A DNA stretch of 9,802 nucleotides from Geobacter sp. UBA4074 (GTDB lineage Bacteria > Desulfobacterota > Desulfuromonadia > Geobacterales > Pseudopelobacteraceae). The stretch's first letter is position 1; every line of letters starts with the position of its first letter. Both the position numbers and the translations under genes were made by a program. The stretch covers positions 1-9,802 of the forward strand of contig DFYU01000003.1 of the NCBI GenBank assembly GCA_002383415.1, in the 5' to 3' direction. The notes beneath the pieces were generated by a model. The model did no database searches, had not been told where the DNA came from, and saw nothing but the letters and a program-made list of their open reading frames with translations. Positions 1 to 4,595 of the stretch are shown here, piece after piece.

Positions 1-758
1 TCGTCGATGAAGATGATGCAGGGCGCGTTCTTCTTTCCCTGGACGAACAGGTCGCGTACGCGGCTGGCGCCGACCCCCACGAACATCTCGACGAAATCCG
101 AGCCGGAGATGGAGAAGAAGGGCACGCCTGCCTCGCCGGCGATGGCCCTTGCCAGGAGTGTCTTACCGGTCCCCGGAGGGCCGACCAGAAGGACGCCCTT
201 GGGAAGACGTCCCCCGAGTTTGGTGAATTTCTTCGGGTCTTTCAGGAATGATATGATCTCGGCCAGTTCTTCCTTGGCCTCGTCAACCCCGGCCACATCC
301 TCGAAGGTGATCCTTCCCTGGGCCTCGGTGAGGAGTTTCGCCCTGCTCTTGCCGAAGGACATGGCCTTGCCCCCGCCCACCTGCATCTGTCGCATGAAGA
401 ATATCCATACGCCCACCAGAAGAATGAGGGGAAGCCATGACAGGAACATGGAGAGCCAGGAGACCTTCTCCTCTTCCGCCTTGGCGGTTATGGGGACCTT
501 CTTTTCCAGCAGTTTCTGTGTCAGGGAAGGGTCTTCCGGTTTGTAGGTGCGGAATTCCTTGCCATCGGTATATTTGCCGAAGACTTCGCTCCCCTGAAGG
601 GTGACGGACGCGACCTTGCCGGCGTCAAGGGCGTTTATGAATTCCGTATAGTTGGTCTTTTCCTGGCTGGAACGGGGCTTGTTGAAGAGATTGAAGGCCA
701 GGATCATCATAAGGCTGATGACGAGCCAGAGTGCTAGATTCTTATAGAACTGATTCAA
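1..758 (-). CDS. ftsH: ATP-dependent zinc metalloprotease FtsH, N-terminal part (runs off the left edge)
   Basis: FtsH is a membrane-anchored AAA+ protease that extracts and degrades misfolded membrane proteins and some short-lived cytosolic regulators. I translated 252 codons by hand from the minus strand. They show a short cytoplasmic N-terminus, a first membrane segment (about residues 8-25), a periplasmic domain (about 30-100), a second membrane segment (about 104-122, followed by FMRQMQ), the linker GRITFEDVAGVDEAKEEL, Walker A GPPGTGKT (193-200), the pore-loop region around SGSDFVEMFVGVGASRVRDLF, and the beginning of Walker B (CIIFID, 247-252). The zinc-binding HEXXH and the protease domain lie outside the window. 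I chose the TTG start at 758 because a GGGGG Shine-Dalgarno-like run sits 6 nt upstream and the peptide matches the expected FtsH N-terminus; no in-frame ATG is near. It follows tilS on the same strand after a 137-nt gap that holds its own promoter. Confidence 0.97.
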   Translation of the reverse strand, partial: MNQFYKNLALWLVISLMMILAFNLFNKPRSSQEKTNYTEFINALDAGKVASVTLQGSEVFGKYTDGKEFRTYKPEDPSLTQKLLEKKVPITAKAEEEKVSWLSMFLSWLPLILLVGVWIFFMRQMQVGGGKAMSFGKSRAKLLTEAQGRITFEDVAGVDEAKEELAEIISFLKDPKKFTKLGGRLPKGVLLVGPPGTGKTLLARAIAGEAGVPFFSISGSDFVEMFVGVGASRVRDLFVQGKKNAPCIIFID

Positions 759-817
759 ATGCTACCCCCGTGAATTTCGTGCTTTATCGTGGTCTCTTTA
801 AATTCAAAACTGTTACC

Positions 818-834
818 ATCCGGAAATTCCGGAT
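818..834. promoter_or_regulatory. Perfect 17-bp palindrome overlapping the ftsH -10/start region (candidate operator)
   Basis: On the minus strand the site reads ATCCGGAATTTCCGGAT: two 8-bp arms that are exact inverted repeats around a single central base. Its first two bases are the last two bases of the TATAAT box, so a bound dimeric protein would cover the -10 and transcription start. The alternative is a small RNA hairpin at the 5' end of the ftsH mRNA, but a one-base centre makes a poor hairpin loop, so a DNA-binding site is more likely. The cognate regulator is unknown. Confidence 0.45.
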
Positions 835-861
835 TATAACAAAATAGTGCGACATTATTGA
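833..861 (-). promoter_or_regulatory. Putative sigma70-type promoter of ftsH
   Basis: Reading the minus strand, a perfect TATAAT -10 box occupies 838-833. Seventeen nucleotides upstream is TCAATA (861-856), which matches TTGACA at only three of six positions, so the -35 element is weak. The predicted start point near 826 leaves a leader of about 70 nt before the TTG start codon of ftsH. I see no sigma32-like motif here. The weak -35 together with the overlapping palindrome suggests a regulated rather than strongly constitutive promoter; that is inference. Confidence 0.6.
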
Positions 862-895
862 TGAAATAACATAGGGAAGGTTGTTTTACAAGGGG

Positions 896-2293
896 TTAAG
901 GCGAAATAACGGTGATTTCAACCCTTATGGCTTCGGCTTCGCCGGCGGAAACGCTCGCCGGTTCGGCGATCCGGTGTCCGCATATCCATAGGAGTTCCGC
1001 GCCGCAAAACAGAAGCGGTATGCGGCGTCGGTCGTCCGGAGGAACCTTTCCGTCTATGAAAAAGTCTTTTACCTTTTTTGTTCCTTTCATGCCCAGGGGA
1101 TGAAACCGGTCTCCCGGGCGGAATGTCCTTAGCGTCCACGGAAAAGGATTGCGGAAGTGATTCACATAGGCCTGATCCGGGGAGAGCGACTTCCATTCTT
1201 TCGGGGCCTGGGCAGCCTGAATGGTAAGGACCCGCCCGTCGGGGAGCCTATAGACTCCCGTACCGCCGATGGTTACTTCCCAGGGAGCGGCGTCCTTGTC
1301 CGCCAGTCGGCTGGTCAATGAAAGGGTATCATAGCACTTTGCCGCGGTCAGCCCCCGTGGCAGGGAGGCTCGCCCGTTGCCCGCCGAGGACAGGGCAAGT
1401 TCGTCGATTTGCCTGAGGTGGACGCCGGCAATGCCGGACAGGCTGCCGCTCACCTCCTGTATGGCCCGTCGATAGAGCCGCATGCGCATTGCGGGGAGTT
1501 CCGCCCGCACTTGGGGAAGGCGCAGGGTGACGGTTCCCGGCTCGAGGGAGGCAATCCTGGCGAAGATGCGTCCGGTGAACGACTCCAGAAGTTCCTCGTC
1601 CGCTGCGAGAATCTCCGCAGCCGCGTTCAGGCGTTCCGTCAGGGCGGGATTGTAGGTGGCAAGGTAGGGAATGCACTCATGCCGGATACGGTTGCGCAGG
1701 AAGCTCCTGTCGTCGTTGCTTCGGTCCTCCCGGAACTCCAGACCCCGTTCTTCCAGGTAGGAGAGTATCTCCGATCGGGTGACGTCCAGGAGAGGGCGGG
1801 CGTACAGTTCCGCGGCGAGATGCCGCATGGCGCCAAGACCGGTGGTTCCAGCGCCGCGCAGAAGACGAAGCAGAAATGTCTCCGCCTGGTCGTCTGCATG
1901 GTGCCCCAGGGCGACCCGCCGCGCCCGGTATCCCCGGGCAAGTTGCCGGAACCATTGGTAGCGCGCGGTACGCCCCGCATCCTCCAGAGAGAGCTTCCGG
2001 TCGCGGCTGAGCTTGAGGACGTCGACGCTTTCCATTTCGAAGGGGCGCCCGAAGCGTTCCGCCAGCTTCCGGACAAAGGCGGCGTCGCCGTCAGAGTCCG
2101 CGCCGCGCAGTTGGTGATTCATGTGGGCTACGACAATGTCCAGTTCCAGGTCCCGCAGGGAGACCAGGATATCCAGAAGGGCCACGGAATCCGCTCCGCC
2201 TGATACGGCGGCGATCACCCTGTCTCCCTCACGGAACAGCATGCGTCCTCGGATCGTAGCCAGCGCCTTTTTCAGAACGGAATTGGCGGACAA
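896..2293 (-). CDS. tilS: tRNA(Ile)-lysidine synthetase TilS
   Basis: TilS uses ATP and lysine to convert C34 of the CAU-anticodon tRNA-Ile to lysidine, changing its decoding from AUG to AUA. From the chosen start the protein is 465 aa. It has the PP-loop ATPase signature SGGADS (31-36), the HMNHQLRG and GHHADDQAETFLLRLLRG (130-147) motifs of the N-type ATP pyrophosphatase domain, the family motif RNRIRHECIP (200-209), a helical middle domain, and the C-terminal TilS domain with FRPGDRFHPLGMKGTKKVKD (391-410) and the following FFIDGKVP. The length is close to that of full-size TilS (E. coli about 430). I chose TTG at 2293 because GGAG lies 8 nt upstream; an in-frame ATG at 2329 lacks a Shine-Dalgarno and is partly buried in a hairpin. 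A longer in-frame extension back to 2443 runs through the terminator and tRNA and is not real. It lies between the tRNA gene and ftsH. I see no convincing promoter of its own, so it may depend on read-through. Confidence 0.93.
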   Translation of the reverse strand: MSANSVLKKALATIRGRMLFREGDRVIAAVSGGADSVALLDILVSLRDLELDIVVAHMNHQLRGADSDGDAAFVRKLAERFGRPFEMESVDVLKLSRDRKLSLEDAGRTARYQWFRQLARGYRARRVALGHHADDQAETFLLRLLRGAGTTGLGAMRHLAAELYARPLLDVTRSEILSYLEERGLEFREDRSNDDRSFLRNRIRHECIPYLATYNPALTERLNAAAEILAADEELLESFTGRIFARIASLEPGTVTLRLPQVRAELPAMRMRLYRRAIQEVSGSLSGIAGVHLRQIDELALSSAGNGRASLPRGLTAAKCYDTLSLTSRLADKDAAPWEVTIGGTGVYRLPDGRVLTIQAAQAPKEWKSLSPDQAYVNHFRNPFPWTLRTFRPGDRFHPLGMKGTKKVKDFFIDGKVPPDDRRRIPLLFCGAELLWICGHRIAEPASVSAGEAEAIRVEITVISP

Positions 2294-2312
2294 GGGTTCA
2301 TCTCCATATCCG

Positions 2313-2335
2313 CCGCCCCATTGCCGCATGGGCGG
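2313..2335 (-). other. Stem-loop just upstream of the tilS start codon
   Basis: In tilS mRNA sense the sequence CCGCCCAT pairs with ATGGGGCGG around the loop GCGGCA (8 bp with one bulged G). The first two bases of the alternative ATG codon at 2329 are in the stem. The hairpin ends 10 nt before the GGAG that precedes the TTG codon at 2293, leaving that site open. This supports the TTG start and could also modulate translation. Confidence 0.4.
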
Positions 2336-2354
2336 GGGATTGATTAATGTATAT

Positions 2355-2388
2355 AAAAAAACCCCCTGCTTTCCTGGGAAAGAGGGGG
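2355..2388 (-). terminator. Rho-independent terminator of the tRNA-Met transcript
   Basis: On the minus strand, five nt after the encoded CCA, CCCCCTCTTTC pairs with GAAAG-C-AGGGGG (one bulged C, four-base loop CCAG). Seven T residues follow (2361-2355). It is a textbook intrinsic terminator and separates the tRNA from tilS, although partial read-through into tilS is possible. Confidence 0.9.
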
Positions 2389-2392
2389 AGTT

Positions 2393-2469
2393 TGGTGGCG
2401 GTGCAGGGACTTGAACCCCGGACACTGCGGATATGAGCCGCATGCTCTGACCTGCTGAGCTACACCGCC
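2393..2469 (-). tRNA. tRNA-Met (anticodon CAU), elongator type, with encoded CCA
   Basis: The 77-nt minus-strand sequence folds as a complete cloverleaf. The acceptor GGCGGTG pairs perfectly with CACCGCC. The D arm is GCTC/GAGC with AGCAGGTCA in the loop. The anticodon stem TGCGG/CCGCA encloses the loop CTCATAT, giving anticodon CAT. The T arm has CGGGG/CCCTG (one G-T pair) around TTCAAGT. The discriminator is A, and CCA is encoded in the DNA (2395-2393). A CAU anticodon can be elongator Met, initiator Met or the lysidine-modified Ile2. The Watson-Crick pair at the acceptor end argues against initiator. The acceptor stem starting GGCGGTG resembles elongator Met, and it lacks the C4-G69/C5-G68 pairs known as TilS determinants in E. 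coli. Its position beside tilS still makes the identity worth checking. Confidence 0.95.
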
Positions 2470-2473
2470 TGAT

Positions 2474-2485
2474 TCCGTATACGGA
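2474..2485. repeat. 12-bp perfect palindrome upstream of the tRNA
   Basis: TCCGTATACGGA is fully self-complementary and lies 4 bp before the first base of the mature tRNA, inside the 5' leader. It may help define the leader for RNase P processing or serve as a protein site. Function is unknown. Confidence 0.4.
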
Positions 2486-2559
2486 TTACAGACTTCCGTA
2501 AAAAATACCTCCCTGGAAAAACCAAAGAGGCATATACGATACTTCAAATACTACTCTCT

Positions 2560-2582
2560 GGAAAGAACTTGCCGCTCTTTCC
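2560..2582 (-). other. Stem-loop in the tRNA leader transcript
   Basis: In minus-strand sense GGAAAGA (2582-2576) and TCTTTCC (2566-2560) form a perfect 7-bp stem with a 9-nt loop, about 28 nt after the predicted transcription start. There is no T tract after it, so it is not an intrinsic terminator. I do not recognise it as a known RNA family. Confidence 0.35.
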
Positions 2583-2616
2583 CTTTTGCGGGTGTCGCAG
2601 CTCTTCGTGCCCGATG

Positions 2617-2645
2617 TTTATATAGCACATTTTTTTCCATGTCAA
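2617..2645 (-). promoter_or_regulatory. Near-consensus sigma70 promoter for the tRNA-Met transcript
   Basis: On the minus strand TTGACA (2645-2640, perfect -35) is followed after exactly 17 nt by TATAAA (2622-2617, five of six bases of the -10 consensus). The spacer contains an A-rich run. Such a strong promoter fits a stable RNA gene. The start point near 2610 gives a leader of about 140 nt before the tRNA 5' end. It begins 18 nt beyond the stop codon of the zinc-ribbon gene. Confidence 0.8.
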
Positions 2646-2663
2646 GGGAAAAGCTTGGGCTCC

Positions 2664-3308
2664 TTACAGCTTCATTCCGCATTCCGGGCAGAACTTTGTT
2701 CCCGGCGAAATCCCGGTCGAGCATCCGGGGCAGGTTGACTTCTCTGCCATCTTGAAACCGCACTCAGGGCAGAACCTGGCGCCATGGGTTTCCTTGCCGC
2801 ATTGGGGGCAGACCAGTTGTCGCTCGCGCTTTACATCCATCTTCTTCCCCTGCTGGATGCCTTCCAGGGCGGCCTTTTCTCCTGCTGCGTACACCTTTCC
2901 CTGGGCGCGGGCCGCTTCGATCTCCACCTCGGCGTCCGGCGCGCAGTTCAGGCACAAACCGCTGTCCCGATTGAAACACTGGTCGCACACATACTGGTAA
3001 CATTTGGCGCAACGGTGGAAATGGGCCTTGGCCTGTTCCACCGCCTTGCTGAACTCGGCGTCCCTGGCCTTTCCGTATCCCGATTCGGCGAGTCCCTCCA
3101 CTGCGTCTCCCACACCGTCCAGCATTCCGCCGAGGAATCCCGCCGCCTTTCTGAGCCAGCCTGAGGCCTGGCCGCCGCGATACGGAACAAAACCGGTGCG
3201 CCAGGTATCCTGGCAGCGCTCGCAGTAAAACTCGAATTGAAAACCGGCGTTTACCCCTTGCTGCCGGCAGAGATCGTTATAGTTGTCGCTGAATTTCAGT
3301 TCTCCCAT
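2664..3308 (-). CDS. Cysteine-rich multi-zinc-ribbon protein
   Basis: This is a 214-aa soluble protein of unknown function with 17 cysteines in pairs. An N-terminal CXXC (29, 32, in FYCERCQDTW) is followed by a glycine-rich, possibly amphipathic stretch (about 45-78). A central cluster has cysteines at 100, 103, 108, 111, 119 and 122 (HRCAKCYQYVCDQC, then GLCLNC). A charged helical linker (about 125-165) leads to two tandem C-terminal zinc ribbons: CPQC...FCPEC (167-183) and CPGC...FCPEC (193-210), where each four-cysteine set should bind one zinc ion. The ATG at 3308 has GGGAGAG a few bases upstream. An open frame continues upstream to 3680, but it overlaps the DUF3343 gene in another frame and its composition there is low-complexity, so I exclude it. 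It is the second gene behind DUF3343 (62-nt gap) and probably shares its promoter. The arrangement resembles zinc-ribbon proteins found in many bacteria; no enzymatic function can be read from it. Confidence 0.85.
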   Translation of the reverse strand: MGELKFSDNYNDLCRQQGVNAGFQFEFYCERCQDTWRTGFVPYRGGQASGWLRKAAGFLGGMLDGVGDAVEGLAESGYGKARDAEFSKAVEQAKAHFHRCAKCYQYVCDQCFNRDSGLCLNCAPDAEVEIEAARAQGKVYAAGEKAALEGIQQGKKMDVKRERQLVCPQCGKETHGARFCPECGFKMAEKSTCPGCSTGISPGTKFCPECGMKL

Positions 3309-3338
3309 GGCTTCTCTCCCCTGTGGTTTCACCGCACG

Positions 3339-3358
3339 GCCCCGTTTGCGGTCGGGGC
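3339..3358. other. Hairpin between the DUF3343 and zinc-ribbon genes
   Basis: GCCCCG and CGGGGC form a perfect 6-bp GC stem around an 8-nt loop in the 62-nt intercistronic gap. No T run follows in minus-strand sense, so it is more likely an mRNA processing or stability element, or chance in GC-rich DNA, than a terminator. Confidence 0.25.
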
Positions 3359-3370
3359 GCGAAATCCTTG

Positions 3371-3637
3371 TCAATGGTTGCCGGTATCTATTCTCAGATA
3401 CTCTTCTCCCTGCTTCCTGTACAGCTCCTCCGGAAGCAGCCGGGCTTCGGCAAGGGCGGTCTCCACCGCTTCCCTCTCTTTTTCCGCGTAGCGGATGGCC
3501 AGGCCGCAATCGGAACTCAGGGTTCGCGGCGCCGGTATCAGGAGGATATCCAGCCCCAGCCCCTTCAGAATCTTTTCCGCCTTCATTACCCTGTGGATGT
3601 TGTTGAATATCCCCACCAGGTCTCCTTCTCTGACCAT
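3371..3637 (-). CDS. DUF3343 protein (putative Se/S carrier-like)
   Basis: This is an 88-aa protein matching the small DUF3343 family (Pfam 'Se_S_carrier', putative selenium/sulfur carrier). The visible hallmarks are an N-terminal strand and helix (LVGIFNNIHRVMKAEKILK, 7-25), then LLIPAPRTLSSDCGLAIRY (32-50), in which the single cysteine, Cys44, sits in the invariant-looking SS-x-CG motif. That cysteine is the proposed carrier residue. The family fold is thought to bind a persulfide or selenide, and members often sit near selenium or sulfur-transfer genes, but none of those is visible here. The ATG at 3637 has AAGGGGG a few bases upstream. Transcription probably starts about 20 nt upstream, and the zinc-ribbon gene follows in the same direction. 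The role as a sulfur or selenium carrier is predicted for the family, not demonstrated here. Confidence 0.85.
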   Translation of the reverse strand: MVREGDLVGIFNNIHRVMKAEKILKGLGLDILLIPAPRTLSSDCGLAIRYAEKEREAVETALAEARLLPEELYRKQGEEYLRIDTGNH

Positions 3638-3663
3638 TCATGCCCCCTTGCGAAAGATGGCGG

Positions 3664-3693
3664 ATTCTATACACAGCCACAGGGGCTTTTCAA
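3664..3693 (-). promoter_or_regulatory. Putative promoter of the DUF3343/zinc-ribbon unit
   Basis: On the minus strand TTGAAA (3693-3688) is followed by TATAGA (3671-3666, spacer 16) or TAGAAT (3669-3664, spacer 18). Either gives a start point roughly 20 nt before the ATG at 3637. The match is fair to good. The rest of the 198-nt gap up to 3835 shows no other convincing signal. Confidence 0.55.
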
Positions 3694-3835
3694 GAAATAA
3701 AATATGCAAATAAGCATGTAGAATGGTTTCAGGCCGGACAATACCCTGCTTTCCATACATTTCTTTCCGATCATCCTTGACTTCAGCCTGTACTACGGAA
3801 GGACCGGGAAATCCGGGTCAGCATGGGATATGTTC

Positions 3836-4384
3836 CTAGAGCCAGTGTTTCGGATACTGGCGATGGTGAACCACGTTGTTGGTGAAGAGGGCTACCAGGA
3901 GCAGGATGAGGGCGCCCGAGAGGACGGGGTCTACGATGAACCAGGGGGAGGCCTTTCCCTGCACTCCGATAAAAGCGGTTGAGCCTCCCGGTGGATGGAT
4001 GGTCCGGGTAAGATACATGAGAAGGACGGCAAGCCCAACAGCCAGCGAGATGGACAACGGGCCGGAGCCGGTGAAATGGACGACCGCCACTGCTATGGCC
4101 GCGGAAACCAGGTGACCTCCCACCAGATTTCGGGGCTGGGCGAGGGGCGATTCGGGCGCGCCGAACAGGAGGACCGCCGATGCCCCGAAGGAGCCTATCA
4201 GGAGTGGGTGGCCGGACATGCGGGCAACGAGCACGATGGCAAGGATCGCGGTTGCGCCGCTCAGGGCGCCCCAAAGGGCATATTTAAGTGATAGGGGCTG
4301 ATGGGAGGCCTTAAGTTGTCCCCTCATCTTTCCGGGCAGTCTGGTGAGTCTTTTCCGCAATACAGCCACCTCCATGGGCGCCAT
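3836..4384 (-). CDS. HPP-family integral membrane protein
   Basis: This is a 182-aa membrane protein of the HPP family (PF04982), named for the motif seen here as TIHPPGGSTAFIGV (128-141, HPP at 130-132). A basic N-terminus (about 1-34) precedes about five hydrophobic segments: YALWGALSGATAILAIVLVA (35-54), LLIGSFGASAVLLFGAP (61-77), NLVGGHLVSAAIAVAVV (86-102), LSISLAVGLAVLLMYL (110-125) and FIVDPVLSGALILLLVALF (149-167). The C-terminus ends in the family-typical YPKHW. Some plant members have been linked to nitrite transport; bacterial members are mostly uncharacterised, so the substrate is unknown. No CBS domains are fused. The start is uncertain. ATG at 4384 has a weak AGGA upstream; ATG at 4375 and a TTG at 4357 with GGAGG upstream are alternatives. 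The open frame back to 4540 is excluded because the predicted transcript begins near 4421. It diverges from rnr. Confidence 0.88.
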   Translation of the reverse strand: MAPMEVAVLRKRLTRLPGKMRGQLKASHQPLSLKYALWGALSGATAILAIVLVARMSGHPLLIGSFGASAVLLFGAPESPLAQPRNLVGGHLVSAAIAVAVVHFTGSGPLSISLAVGLAVLLMYLTRTIHPPGGSTAFIGVQGKASPWFIVDPVLSGALILLLVALFTNNVVHHRQYPKHWL

Positions 4385-4427
4385 GATCCCGTCCTGTGCA
4401 GTCTCGGGCGCCAGACGAATCCGCCCC

Positions 4428-4456
4428 AAAATACGCCGTGGGCGCCCTGAAGTCAA
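4428..4456 (-). promoter_or_regulatory. Putative sigma70 promoter of the HPP-family gene
   Basis: On the minus strand TTGACT (4456-4451) and TATTTT (4433-4428) are separated by exactly 17 nt. The predicted start near 4421 is about 37 nt before the ATG at 4384. This supports a start codon at or below 4384 rather than a longer frame reaching 4540. Confidence 0.6.
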
Positions 4457-4530
4457 CAGGATGGATTTGTCTCCGGAAGGCTCTCGGTGGCGGAATCTGA
4501 TGACGCGGCCCGAAACCGGACGGCCACTAT

Positions 4531-4560
4531 TTGACACCACGCGGGTGTAAGGGATATATA
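4531..4560 (+). promoter_or_regulatory. Putative sigma70 promoter of rnr, with an inverted repeat in the spacer
   Basis: TTGACA (4531-4536) is a perfect -35 box; TATATA (4555-4560) follows with an 18-nt spacer. ACACC-ACGCG-GGTGT (4534-4548) is a 5-bp inverted repeat overlapping the -35 and spacer and could be a small operator. The start point near 4567 leaves a leader of about 30 nt before the rnr ATG. Confidence 0.65.
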
Positions 4561-4595
4561 GAGCGTACTTGAAGGCGCGGGAAGGAGCGTTGATA

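Noticed and set aside
1409..2203. 264-codon open frame on the plus strand, antisense to tilS
   Set aside because: It lies wholly opposite a clear TilS coding region in GC-rich DNA, has no recognisable motif, and its composition looks like a codon-bias shadow.
2294..2443. N-terminal extension of tilS through the terminator and tRNA
   Set aside because: Part of it would be encoded by the tRNA itself and by the terminator hairpin; the TTG at 2293 is better supported.
3309..3680. In-frame upstream extension of the zinc-ribbon gene (124 codons)
   Set aside because: It overlaps the DUF3343 gene in another frame, has the low-complexity character of a shadow frame, and its start would lie upstream of the predicted transcription start near 3657. 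The ATG at 3308 has a good Shine-Dalgarno.
3667..3774. 35-codon minus-strand ORF with a hydrophobic middle (FYMLICIFYFLK)
   Set aside because: Its Shine-Dalgarno-like AAGG touches the ATG with no spacing, it overlaps the DUF3343 promoter, and it resembles no known small membrane protein. Chance cannot be excluded.
3795..3835. Inverted repeat after the HPP gene (GACC...GGTC) as a terminator
   Set aside because: The stem has a mismatch and no T tract follows on the minus strand, so it does not qualify as an intrinsic terminator.
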